Assembly (NCBI GenBank): GCA_026686845.1
Contig: JAIVEN010000001.1
Location: 31,550,001-31,614,000 of the forward strand
Source: Adenanthera pavonina
Taxonomy: Eukaryota > Streptophyta > Magnoliopsida > Fabales > Fabaceae
Reading direction: 5' to 3'
Length of the DNA stretch: 64,000 nt
Positions 1 to 11,184 of the stretch are shown one piece after another (the stretch's first letter is position 1; every line of letters starts with the position of its first letter). The translations under genes were made by a program, and so were the position numbers. The notes under the pieces were generated by a model. The model was not told the DNA's origin. It did no database searches and was given only the letters and a program-made list of their open reading frames with translations.

Positions 1-3000
1 GAGGCATCAATCCTGTTCCTTGCTTTTGTTCTAATGACAACAAGCCAATCTTTTTTAGAAGAGAATGAGTTCGGATATGATGTAAAATACACTTGTTCTG
101 CTTGTTCAGCAAAGATAAAAGAATCATTCCCCTTGTATGTCCTTTTTGTGTTAACCTCCACAATTCCATATTTAGGACAAACTTGAGTCCCTCTATGCTG
201 AGGATCATACCATCTACAATTGAAAAGCGTTAACTGCTTAGATGGTTTGCCAGTGAATTGTAATTGAATTATCTCTTTCAAAACACCATGGTAAGAAACT
301 TCAAGTTGATTGTGACTGATTCCCTTGACACTTACTCCACTATTATTGGTCTTCCTCCCTCTTGCCCAGGTCTCTGTGTGAAACTTATAGCCATTTACTG
401 ACCATTGATCAAATGTATTCACAAGTCTCAAAGGACTCCAAGCCAAAGAAATTAACAATTCATCTTTTATCCCATTTTGTGGGTTCAGAACCTATTTTAA
501 ATAGAAGTATTAGCATTGACAATTTTATAAAAAAAATATTCCTCCTCATTTCATTGGAAGTAGTTAAGATGTATTTACATAAGCTTTGAACCATGCAGAA
601 AATTCGGATGAAATACACTTGTCCACCTCCTCATTTGATAAAGTAGGGTTCATAGATAGCAATTCGTTAACATAGGAACTGCATTTGACTAAGAATGATA
701 TTAATCTAAACACAACTTTATATTGAGTAAAAGTAATAGACCGAGAATGAGATTCTTACTTGAGGAAATGTTTAACTTCATGACAATTGAGAAGAACATA
801 CAAAGTTATTGCATTTTGCTCAGAGTCACTAAGAAAACAAGTGTTTTGTGTTGCTTTTCCATGTGGTTGTTCAGGATAGTTGAAGATAGAGATGGGAGGA
901 TGATCAACATGCTCCCCACCATCATCATTGTGAGGAACTCTCCTAGTTCTTGATTGAACATGTGACTCAAAATAGTAGGAGCAAAATGTTGAAGTTTCTT
1001 CAAGTATATATGCTGAGCAAATGGAGCCTTCGACATGGGCCTTATTCTTTACCTTTCTTTTCAATGTATACAAGAACCTTTCAAATGGATACATCCACCT
1101 ATATTGTACAGGTCCACCAACTATAGCTTCATATACCAAGTGAACAGGTAAATGTTCCATAACATCAAAAAAGCCTGGAGGAAATATCTTCCCAAGTTTA
1201 CATAAAATAATAGGAATGTTCTTTTCCATTACTTCGAGGTTTTTCAAATGTAAAGTAGGAGCACAAAGATCACGAAAAAAATTGCTTAACTCTGTTAAGG
1301 TTTCAAATATTGGGGTTGGTAACCCATTACACACAATTGATAATAGCCTCTCCATAAAAATATGACAATCATGACTTTTCATTCCTACTAACGTGCAACT
1401 TTTCGCATCAACACAACGCCCTAAGTTGGATGCATAACCATCAGGAAGCTTTAGAGTTTTGACCCATTCACACACTGCCCGCTTTTGCTTCATATTAAAG
1501 GTATATGCAGCCTTGGGTTTTCCTTTCCTACCATTGCTTCCTACCACAAGATGTAAGGAAGGTCGTTTACAAAGCATAGCCAAATCTTTCCTTGCTTTGT
1601 CATTGTCTTTTGTCTTTTCCTTATGATCCATCACTGTATTAAACACATTATGAAACACATTCCCCTTTGTATGCATTACATCTATATTGTAGGGATTTAG
1701 CAAGTCATGCTAATAAGGGAGATCCCAAAATATACTGCATTTAGTCCAATTATGTTCTTCACCATACCCCTCCAATTGAGTGCCCCCTGATTCTGTTATT
1801 TTAGGAAATCTCCTAATTTGCTCATACAACTTCCCTCCTGAATACCTTAACGGTGGTGGTGAAGTCTCTACTTTATTCTTTATGAAATTCTGTTTATTTC
1901 GCCTAAATTGATGATCTAAAGGAAAAAATTGACGATGACAATCAAAATATGAAACTTTTCTCCCATATTGCAAGTAGATTGCCTTTGAACGATCCATGCA
2001 AATTGGACACCCTGGTTTTCCTAATGTCTGCCAACCACTCAACATGCCATATGCTGGAAAATCATTAATGGTCCATAAAAGGACAACCCTTAAATTGAAA
2101 TTCTGTTTCAAAGAAATGTCATACGTCACCACGCCCTTTTCCCAAAGCAACTTCAATTGATCAATCAAAGGTTGTAAGAAAACATCAATCTTACTTTTTG
2201 GATTATTTGGCCCAGGTATAATGATTGTTAAGAACATGTATTCTCGGCGCATACACATGCTGGGTGGAAGATTGTATGGAGTAACAATTACCGGCCAACA
2301 AGAGTACGGCCTGGAACTCATACTAAATGGAGTAAAGCCATCGGTACAAAGCCCCAACCTAACATTCCGTGACTCTAATGCAAATTCTGGATGAGTCTGA
2401 TCAAAATGTTTCCATGCATTTCCATCTGATGGATGCGACAACATACCTTCATTTCGATGATTTTCATAATGCCAGCGCATATACTTGGCCGAGAATGATT
2501 TTTGGAGTCTTGGGACTACTGGTAAATACCATATTTGTTTCTTGGGGACCTCCTTAAACCTTCCTTTTCCAACTCTTGCCTCCTTAAATCTTGTCTCCAT
2601 GCAAAATCAGCATTCCCTATCATTGATTGCATCACCATGGTACAACATGCATCCCTTACTACAACAATCAATTTTTTGATAGCTGCAACCAAGTTGAGAA
2701 ACTAATTTCTTGGTTTGGTACAAGTTTGCAGGCATAAGATGATTAGCTGGCAAGATCTCATTCATTAAGGTGATAATTTCATCCATACAAGCCTCAGGAA
2801 TGTTATAATCTGTCTTAATACTCAATAACCTCACTGCTGGTGACAAAACTGTGTAATTCTCACACCCATCCCATAATGGAGATTGTGAGGCACGAAGCAT
2901 GTTATAAAACTTCACAGAATTTGGATTAGGATCCTCTTCGATCATGCCATTTCTCTCAAATGATGGCCCAGCAGCATCCCTAACCATTTGCTCATACAGA

Positions 3001-3320
3001 TTAGGATCATTTTCAGTCGTGTGAATGTCAACATCAATTGGTGCCATTTTGGGACGTTCCTCTCCATGGTTATGCCAATAGTAGTAATCTGGCATAAATC
3101 CTTTCTTGTACAAATGCATCTTAACTTCTTCCGGTGTTTTATGCTTCTTACATTTACATATCAAGCATGGACATCTGAACATTCCATCCCTTTTAAATGC
3201 GTCTAATTTCTTTGCAAACTTAACAAACTCGTCTACCCCCGCAAAGAACTCATTAGTGATCTTCAGACGCTTCCCAACTACTCTATTGTCCATCCAACGA
3301 TGATGCTCAGGAGGAGCCAT
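1..3320 (-). pseudogene. CACTA TNP2-like transposase, partial, with two nonsense codons
   Basis: Reads right to left from the ATG at 3320. Domains in order: a transposase-associated N-terminal domain (WMDNR near the start, then a Cys-rich segment with CPCLICKCKK), the Transposase_21 core (2600-1710, with VPKKQIWYLPVVPRLQ), DUF4218 (1703-756, with NIDVMHTKGNVF and LPVHLVYEAIVGGPVQYRWM), and DUF4216 running off the edge (LFNCRWYDP and SSKKDWLVVI, about 420-1). The three long ORFs share one frame and are separated only by single stops: TGA at 2609-2607 inside a C-x-F-C motif, and TAG at 1712-1710 in the conserved DLPYW context. DUF4218 and DUF4216 seem joined through introns. A donor-like AA/GTAAGA lies near 756, an acceptor ATGCAG near 690, and a second intron falls roughly between 565 and 420. 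The protein would act in the nucleus by cutting CACTA ends. With two nonsense codons it is probably inactive, though recently so. Confidence 0.88.
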
Positions 3321-6190
3321 CTGTTAAACTAAAATATCATCGTTCTTTAAACAAAGCTAGAAATTCTACTGAATATAATCCAAGCTAAAGCATCAACTTA
3401 TAATTTTTTACTAAGAAGCAAACCCAAAATTAGTATTTAGATTTCAAATTCAAAATCAATTCACAAATTGCTCAAAACAAGAATAAGATTTGAAAAAAGA
3501 TGCAAAGAAGAATAATTTTCAGCAAATATCCCAACAAATTAACAAAACAATTGTCAAGAGAAAGCATATAATTTGTGCCTTTGTCATTGTGATAATGTGA
3601 TCATGCAAACTTGAAAATTCAGAACCTAAAGTCTTGTTAACTATAGAACCTAAATTCTTACAGTTATAATATGTTCTTGATTTCATGTTATTTTACAAAT
3701 GAAATTCACTTTAATATGTTCGATTTTATAAGGGTTTGCATTGATCATTGCATAAAGAAAATGTCTCAAAGGTCCCTAAGGTTGAAGACTTGATTTGCTC
3801 GTTTCAGTCAATCAAATATACTACCAAATTCATATATTAAAATCAAGCAGGAAATATATCAGGCCTCACATAATTTTTTATATATGCACTGTACATTTGT
3901 ATAATACAAGCTTACATAGATTTTATATTTTATATCCATATTGATTATTTCATAAGGAAACAAACAGAAAATAGCAATTTTTTTTTAAGAAATGTCACAC
4001 AAATCTTATTGTCTTCTCAATATAAATAAATACGAGCAAAAAAAAAAGGAAAAGAAAAAGAAACCTTGTTTAAAGACAATAGAGATTAAATATGACCAAT
4101 TAAGCATCAATTTTTGGAGTTGGCAAAAGCATGAGTAATCTGGAATGAAGTTACATGAAAAATAAAATAGTCTACATCAAGGAAAATCATAATACAAAAT
4201 GCAGTTTTATTCACCTCACAACAAGATCGTTCTATTATACAAAGTTTCAGCCATGGTTCATAGTAAATTCAGTCCAAAGACAAGCCCTCCTATCCACCAC
4301 CACCAATCATCTCTAAAGCCATTCATATGTTTAGAATGACTTTGTCTTTAGTAAGTAATAAACATGCTAAAACAACCCCATATATAAAAAAAAAATCACA
4401 AAGCAACTTGTGTTTGAGCAATTATAGGAAAAAAAAAATCTACACATTCTCCATAACATATAAGCACAAGACACACCAAAAAAAAATTGCAGCATTCATG
4501 AAAATACCTTCCCCAATTCCAATAACAGTCACTTCAATGAAATTCGAAATTTTACAACTTTAATTAATGCACTTTGGGACTTAAATTGGAAAGCTAAATC
4601 TACTGTTGCAACTGACACACCCAAAAACCTTGCAAGCCTACATGGACTAAGCTAGAGCGCTTACATGTTCTATACCTAATTAGAGGACCTGTCAGATCAG
4701 TTTCACAAGAGATTAAGTACCATTTAGTTAAAGAAACACAAGCATAAAACCATTTTTTATAGAAATATTAACCTACCCACATTATCTCCAATCTTGGACA
4801 GCTTCCATGGCCCGATAACCCAATAAAAGGCACACAAACCATTCGAATCATGTTATCCAACTCTTACCCGAAACATGTAGCAAAGTGCAAGACACCAATC
4901 TAAAACTAATATGGGTCCTACTAGCCTCCTAGTAACGACCAACTAATATCCGGGAGAGTACTTATTCATATCCAGGTGCAAACAAGCCATCAGAACACAA
5001 TCAAGACAAACTTTTTGAAGGGAAAATGAAAGAACATCATAATGCAGCCGAAAGCCAAACAAACTCAAATAAAGTTCTATGAATCCAATTTCAAACATCC
5101 ATGCATATAAAATATTGCATACTTTAAAAAAATACTATCCATAAATCATGACTTCCTACACGATTATTGAATTAAATATATAAATACAGATGTGAGTCAT
5201 ATGACCATTATAAATATGAGTAAATGTAGAAAGATTTCAACAGACAAGAACAGAGATGAGATGTGAGGAACTTGTAAGAAAGAGATGAATGGTTGGTTGG
5301 AGAGAAAAATGAGAAGGGGATAGATATGATATTGTTGTCTGTTAGCTTGATAATAATAAAATGGCGGGGCATATATAGCAGTCAGCGAACTCTGGAGTCC
5401 ATGTTGTCAATAGTGAGTTGCAAATATATATATATAGAGAGAGATGGCTTTTAAAGACAAGGAGAGAGGGACCCAATACAATAGATTTATACAGGAGAGA
5501 AAGAGTGGAAGAAATAGTGGCAAAGAGAGGCAAGAAATTTTTTTTTATAAGCCTCAAACCCAATTCCTTCATCAAAACCTCTGTCCCTCTCCGTATATAT
5601 ATCTCTGCCCCATCCATAATGCAATGCTAGCTTACATCTGTCTCTCTTTCACCTGTTTACAATCACGCTCCCTTCCCACACACTTTCATCTCCATAATAA
5701 AGCCTCACCATATATATCATTATTAGAAAGGAATGCAAGCGTTGAATCTGAAATTTTTTAAAAACTTTTGGACATTAGCAACTCAATCATAGTAATGAAA
5801 CTTGTCTCATCTTGTGTTGTGCCCAATAATGACGAAGCGGCAACAAAAGCAAAGGTGAGACTACAGAAGTTGAGATGTACCTGCACGAGATTGAAGACCA
5901 CCACCGAGCTGAAACGACGAAGCGGCAACAAAAGCACCGAGCAGACCACAAAGTTCCACTTTGAAAACCACCGAGCTGAAGAAACAAGCAAGACAAGATG
6001 AGAGGATTTTTGGAGTTGGGGTTTTGGAGCAAATGTCTGGGAAGGTGAGTGATTTTCGACCTAGGGATTTTTGGAGCAAAGTTTGGGGCTGAGATGCATT
6101 TTGGAGGCAACTGAAATCGAGTTGTCCGCTAGTTCCAGATTTGAAGCCAAAACCGTAAGTATCCTTTATATAATATATTGTGTCAATCAT
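3321..6190. other. Non-coding interior of the CACTA element
   Basis: No recognisable protein in either strand. The stretch is AT-rich, with A runs near 4020-4060, 4390 and 4430, and a short (TA)n(GA)n tract near 5425-5445. On the minus strand it lies upstream of the transposase and presumably holds its promoter and 5' UTR. The segment about 5640-6150 is less AT-rich and contains two near-copies of a GACGAAGCGGCAACAAAAGC motif (5831 and about 5917). It could be a captured fragment, but I recognise no gene in it. Confidence 0.5.
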
Positions 6191-6207
6191 GGAGGGTAAA
6201 AACTGAT

Positions 6208-6285
6208 TGGCTCACCGGTTAAAGGAACATTTTAGTTGTGATATGTCTTAGGTTCGAATCCATACTCGGCAACTTACGGCAATAC
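6208..6285 (+). other. tRNA-like (SINE-like) A box / B box pair
   Basis: TGGCTCACCGG at 6208-6218 resembles a Pol III A box and GGTTCGAATCC at 6251-6261 is a perfect B box, 43 bases apart, a spacing usual for tRNA-derived SINEs. There is no cloverleaf with acceptor stem, so it is not a working tRNA gene. The downstream sequence is AT-rich rather than a clean poly-A or poly-T tail. It may be a decayed SINE head or chance similarity. Confidence 0.35.
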
Positions 6286-6287
6286 GT

Positions 6288-6440
6288 TTTTTAAAAATAT
6301 AATATTATTTATTTATTAAATAATGTCCCCATTGATCAGAATCCTTACTAAAAATATAATACTATTTATATATTAAATAATAAACGTTTTAAAAAATATA
6401 ATACTATTTATATATTAAATAATGTCCCCATTAATCAAAA
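6288..6440. repeat. AT-rich direct repeat, 99-bp period
   Basis: The block AATGTCCCCATT-ATCA occurs at 6322 and again at 6421. A 30-bp AT-rich unit (AAAATATAATACTATTTAT and what follows) occurs three times at about 6291, 6349 and 6389. This looks like a local tandem duplication next to the SINE-like head. Confidence 0.7.
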
Positions 6441-6479
6441 CTGATAACTTGGATCAGCGATCAGGTGGGTTTTTTTAGA

Positions 6480-7255
6480 AGCTCTAGGTTTTATAGCAAG
6501 AAAATTATATTTTCTTCTTATTTAATTTTTCTCACAATTTTCAACGTGAGAAATTTTCTCATAGATATTATTTAACCGTGAGAAATTTTCTCATAGATAT
6601 CATTTCCATGAGAAAAACTTTATTTCTCACAGACTAAATCCGTGAGAAACTTTTCACTAGTACTCATTATACACTACTCACAAATTTTTAAATCCGCGAG
6701 AAACATTTCTCACAGATTTTAAACCCGTGAGAAGGTTTTCATAGCCTACTTCTGCAAGAAGTATTCTATTCATGCAATTCTCTCAATTTCTCATTATACT
6801 CTTCTCACAGATTTCTCTATCCATGAGAAATATTTCTCACAGTGTTCGTACCCATGAGAAGTTTCTCACAGACTACATCCGTGAGAAGCATTTCCCCCAA
6901 CACATGGTGCAATGCTCCCAATTTCTTATTATACGTTTCTCACAAATTTCTTTATTTGCGAGAAAAATTTCTCACAGATTTCATACCCGTAAGAATTTTC
7001 TCATAGACTACATCCGCGAGAAGTATTTTCACACCACTTTCTCATCATTTTCTCACGGACTCAATCCACGAGAAATTGTGGCGCCAAATTCGCGCCAACT
7101 TGTGGGAATGTTCTCTCCACTTTTCTCACAACTTTCTTTCAAAATGTTCTCGCCCTTTGTATACCGTGAGAAATTGCCCAGAGTTATTTATTTGCGAGAA
7201 ATGCCGTGAGAAGTTCTCACTAATTTTTCTTCTATGAGAAAATTCTGTGACAAAA
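6480..7255. repeat. CACTA subterminal repeat array
   Basis: Many degenerate copies of short motifs in both orientations: CGTGAGAAA / TTTCTCAC(A)G and TCTCACAGATT, roughly every 20-40 bases, ending just before the terminal inverted repeat. In CACTA elements such arrays bind the element-encoded TNP1-like protein and are needed for transposition. That role is family knowledge; the array itself is visible. Confidence 0.85.
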
Positions 7256-7260
7256 TAATT

Positions 7261-7274
7261 GTTTTCTTGTAGTG
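7261..7274 (-). repeat. CACTA terminal inverted repeat (right end)
   Basis: GTTTTCTTGTAGTG on the plus strand, the reverse complement of the classic CACTACAAGAAAAC end. It marks the exact element boundary. Confidence 0.9.
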
Positions 7275-8345
7275 CTAATTGAACCAATTTAATTTTCTGA
7301 AGTCAAGTTGTTCAAATTTATACTAACTTAAGCAACGAAGTATGTTTAAGATGTTTTGCAGGAACTTCTCATGAACTTGAACGATAGTGATTTCAACATA
7401 ATGGAGTTTATCATATCTGTGTAGTCAACAGATCCTGAAGTAGAGCTAGAAATTTGAATGTTTCAAGCCCTATCTATAAGTCCAATAATTCAAAATTTGT
7501 GTTTTAAATGTTATTAGACAAATTTCCATACTAGATTATGTTTTTGAATGAACTAAAGTTCTTAAAATTTGAAATTAAATGCTAAATAGACAAATTTCAG
7601 TACTTCACATGTTCTTACAATACTTTCAAGTTGTTCGAAATTCATTTGTTGATTGGCAAAAATTTGAATTTCTGAATGATGATATAAATGTTGGTTGTGT
7701 TCAAAGTGTTCAACATGCAAATTTTAACAACTTAAAATACGCATATAAAAAATTTCTTTACAAAGTCTTAAAATTTGAATGTTTGAGTATCAAAATTTGA
7801 CTATTGAACAATTTTTACTTATGTGCCTCATGATAAACTCCTGAAATTCGAACTTTAGGAGCACAACATTCATCTATTGAAGCATGTATAAATGTTAAGT
7901 CTTTGTTAGACTAATTTCAAAGTTGAAACTCATCTATTAAATCTCTCATTTGTGTTTGCATCGTGATTGAACCTTGAAAATTTGAACTTTGGTGGTTCAA
8001 TGTTCGTCTGCTGAAGAGCATATCTTCATCCAAGCTACTGATAGACAAACTTTAGAGATGAAAATTCATTTGTCAGACAATCTCCATAAGTGAACAGGCG
8101 ACGTAGTTGCTCAAAATTAGAATTTTGACCCTTAAAATTCATCTGTTGAATGGTTACAAAAGCTAAACTGAAGGGTCTTGCTCTGAATAGACGCAACCTT
8201 ATTCGTCTCTCTCCCAAGTCTATTCACCTCCTTTCTTAATTTCTCATTAATTTCATCCGTGAATCTTCATTTCTCACTAATTAAACTCTCACCCGTACCT
8301 TATAAACCTCTTCCTAGCATCTCCCTTCAACAATCTTTCTTGGAA
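7275..8345 (+). other. Degenerate LTR-like region upstream of the extra ORF
   Basis: No coding potential. It holds weak copies of motifs from the SIRE LTR family. For example, TTCGAAATTCATTTGTTGAT near 7637 resembles the LTR's TTCGAAATTCGTCTGTTGGC, and phrases such as AAAATTTGAA and TTCATCTGTTGA recur. It is either an old diverged LTR segment or a related spacer between pol and the extra ORF. Confidence 0.45.
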
Positions 8346-10553
8346 ATGGCAAGGGTTAAAAATCCTAACATTGGTAGAGAGGAGTCCAGACCAAAAAGGG
8401 CTGTGAAGTCATAATATACCTCTAAGGAAGGTGAAACAATGAAAAGGAAAGGCGAATCCAACAAGGGAACACCTTTCAAAAGGCAAAAAACAACTCCCAA
8501 GGCTGATTCAGAGAAACCTGTCCTTGCTGCTATCCTCTGCCTTGTCTAGCACTAAGTCTAAGGAACTCCAGTTAACCACTAAGCCTCTGTGTAACACGAC
8601 CCATATCCTGGAGGAGTACATCATAAAGTTTGTAAGTAAAAAGGTAATCAATCCTTATTGTACCAACTTGGAAGATTTTCTGATTTCCAACAATTTTGAT
8701 GTTGGGATATGGCTGGTAAAATATAAGAATCTATTGGAGATTAAAGAAAGGTATGATGATAAAGTCATCAAAACATGCTATGCTTCTCTGTCATACAACA
8801 ATAAAAGAGAAGATGGCAGGTTAATCTAAGGTCCAGAACTCTGTGGCTCTCTAATGAAACAATCAATGAAGTTCTAGAGATCCTTGGGCAAGATGGCCTC
8901 AAGATTGACATTACCATCTCAAGATACATGGATGAGGATGAAGAAAAAGATGAAGAAGCTGGTCCATTCTTAAACTACAAGGAGAGCATAGTCCTAAAAA
9001 CCTTATTCAGAAGGCAAGAAAATAGGCATTCACTAAGAGTAATAAAGCCCTCTAATTTGAGTGTTCAAGTTAGCGTCCTGCACTACATTGTGTCCTGGAT
9101 CATCCTTAACAAAGGGGGAAGTTCAACTTGATTACAAGGGCTAAAGCACATGTGATGACTACTCTGATGCTTGGAAAGCTACTAAATATGGGCTATGTCG
9201 TCTTCCAACTATATGCTCAAGGCAAGTGACTAAAAGAAGGATTCCACCTTACCTATGCCTTAATCATTACCAAGGTGCTTTAGTATGCCAAGATCCAACA
9301 GTTAGAAAAGGGAAAAAGAAAGCCTACTGAAGTATTCAAGGAGGAAGAACTGTAGCGAATAGGCATTGAAAGGAAGGAAGGAAGGTGGATTAGCAAAGGT
9401 GCAGGAAAGTTAGAGGATCTATTCTTTGAGGAAGCCCAATCATAACAACAAGAAGGAACCTTTGAGGCTATTCCACATACTTAACCTTCACCATAGCCAT
9501 CCCAGCTTGTTTCTCCTCTACTACAACCATCCCAACCTATCTTACCTCCAAAACAACACACTTAGCCACCTCAGCTTTCCACACTATCCACCTAGCCCAA
9601 GCCCAATAAAGTCACTGAGCTATATGATAGCTTATCTGCCCTTATGCTGAGCATCAGAGAGGAGCAAAATGCCAAGTTTGCTCACTTGCAGAATCATATC
9701 ACACAATTGGCCAAGAACATGAAAGTGATTACTGATACATATGAAGAGATTAGAAGTGTTATCCCCTCTACATTAGCTCCACCTCAACTTAGACCCTCTG
9801 TCCCTATCAAATCTACAACCCCTGAACCTCTAAGTCCTTTTAACTTGGAATCCCCTGAGCTTGTTGCTACAGATGCTGCTACTGAGGCTGTTAACACTAC
9901 TGCTACCCCCACAGACCTCTAGCAATGAGATAAGTCCTGGTCCATCTTTGAACTATGCCCTATAGGAAGAGGCCCCTCAGGTAGAAGCCTCTCACGAGCC
10001 TATGATAAAAGATAATGCTTAGGATTCAATTCTATCATCTGAAGAATCTGAGCAAATGGAGAAATTAGTAGCAGCCATCATCTCTGCACCAATCATTCAA
10101 GCTGTACTAAATGAGGAAAGAAGCCTTGTACCTTATATGGATGTTGCTGTCATTGAACATAATGCAATTGTGCAAGCTCAGAAGAAAAGGCTTGATGAAA
10201 TGTTTCCTCCTCTTGCCCCTCAACCTTCATCTCCAAAGTATGGTCTCTCCATAGCATAAAGGGTCAAATTAGCCAATCTTTAGGGGGAAGTTCAAAAGAT
10301 AATCTCAGATGCTGAGGAACATCTCCCTGAAACACTTCCATCAGTACTTCTTCCTAAGATCCCCTTATTAATGCCATTCATCCCTGTTCCTTTTCATGTT
10401 ATTCTAGTGTCATAGATTCCTCCTCCTATTATGCATGTTCCAACCCCTGATGATGTCAAAAAAGGGGAGAAGAAAATTGAGCAAACCAGAAAATCTGAAG
10501 CTGGGCAATTCGGCAAAACCTATAGCAAGAAGTTCAAGCCCAAGAAGAAGTGA
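8346..10553 (+). pseudogene. Broken extra (env-like) ORF of SIRE Copia, plant-transposon-protein-like
   Basis: Starts at ATG 8346 (MARVKNPNIGREESRP) and ends at TGA 10551-10553 after a basic tail (TYSKKFKPKKK). Several frameshifts and stops break it. Recognisable stretches are a middle domain (KNLLEIKERYDDKVIKTCYA, then LWLSNETINEVLEILGQDGL, then LHYIVSWIILNKGGS, then a piece ending LLNMGYVVFQLYAQGK), a Pro/Thr-rich segment, and a likely coiled coil (REEQNAKFAHLQNHITQLAK, about 9655-9715). The middle pattern resembles the putative plant transposon protein domain found in extra ORFs of plant LTR elements. Its place just before the polypurine tract and 3' LTR fits the extra ORF of SIRE elements, whose function is not established. 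Domain naming is from memory and moderately sure; the broken state is clear. Confidence 0.6.
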
Positions 10554-10840
10554 TTGCTAGACTCTTAGGACGTAGATCTTAATGCTGCTTGTTTTTGTTT
10601 ACAGCATCTCTTGTATTGCAATGTTAATCTTGCTTTTGAAATGTTCATCTTGCAGTGTCTTGTACTTGTTGGATCACTATACTGAACTTTGAATGAATTA
10701 ATACAATGTGATTCCATATTTTCCTTCTGCTCTTCTATATGTGATGTACTTATCTTCAAATTTTAATGCATATGTTGAGGGGGAGCTCTGAGAAGCAAAC
10801 CCAAAGTACTAATCTAGTTTGCAAATTGTTTTGTTATCAT

Positions 10841-10854
10841 AAAAATGGGGAGAA
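10841..10854 (+). other. Polypurine tract of SIRE Copia
   Basis: AAAAATGGGGAGAA lies immediately 5' of the LTR start, the expected position for the plus-strand primer of reverse transcription. A second purine run (GAGGGGGAGC) lies upstream near 10777. Confidence 0.65.
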
Positions 10855-11184
10855 TTTTGAATCAAGTGTTTTGATGATTCTAAAAAGCTAAGCTTGAAAG
10901 GAAAATATCAAAGGAGTGTAAAAGCATTCAAGTGAATGAATCCAGGAAGAAATAGGTGAAAAATTAGCTATTAGGATTTCTCACTTTTAAACAAGGTAAA
11001 AAACTTTGATTTTACTTACTCAAATTTCCACTATGTTTAAATATGTATTTTTCACGTTATCCTATGTTAAATTTGAAAAACATTGAATAACAGATGAATT
11101 TTGAGTTGTTAGTTATATCACAATTTTGCAGAAAATTTTGAACTTCCCAATTTATCCCCTTTTGGGAAGCCAGCAAACCTAACA
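10855..11184 (+). repeat. Short 330-bp SIRE-family LTR
   Basis: Begins TTTTGAATCAAGTGTTTTGA and ends CTAACA, matching both ends of the 1.6-1.9 kb LTRs elsewhere in the window. The middle, where the CAGACGAA/AAATTCGAATTT array should be, is almost absent: the sequence passes from one ACAGATGAATTTTGAG copy near 11092 to the terminal TGCAGAAAATTTTGAACTTC. It is either an internally deleted LTR or a short-LTR subfamily. Confidence 0.75.

Larger units (their letters stand above)
1..7274 (-). mobile_element. CACTA (En/Spm) DNA transposon, cut by left edge
   Basis: A minus-strand CACTA-type element. Its transposase gene runs off the left edge. The right end is the terminal inverted repeat at 7261-7274, which reads CACTACAAGAAAAC on the minus strand, the canonical start of plant CACTA elements. 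Just inside it lies a dense subterminal repeat array (about 6480-7255), another hallmark of the superfamily. The three bases after the terminus (cta, 7275-7277) would be one copy of the 3-bp target duplication; the other copy is outside the window. The element appears to sit in SIRE Copia sequence that resumes at 7275. Between the transposase and the subterminal array are about 3 kb with no recognised gene. Superfamily assignment is firm; total length is unknown. Confidence 0.9.
7275..11184 (+). mobile_element. SIRE-lineage Copia retrotransposon, 3' portion
   Basis: A plus-strand remnant that begins where the CACTA element ends and finishes with a polypurine tract and a 3' LTR. The LTR start (TTGAATCAAGTGTTTTGATG) and end (CTTCCCAATTTATCCCC..., CTAACA) match the LTR family seen at 14591, 34136, 41352 and 61337. 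The 41352 copy has a SIRE-type gag. Upstream of the polypurine tract is a broken extra ORF, as in SIRE elements. The 5' part (5' LTR, gag, pol) is not in the window and probably lies left of the CACTA element. The base after the 3' LTR continues the Helitron helicase reading frame, so this Copia inserted into the Helitron. Confidence 0.75.

Noticed and set aside
5342..6190. Overlapping ORFs on both strands (70-109 codons)
   Set aside because: They overlap each other in several frames, show no family pattern, and follow low-complexity DNA; likely chance.
6251..6261. tRNA gene
   Set aside because: Perfect B box but no cloverleaf or acceptor stem; treated as SINE-like only.
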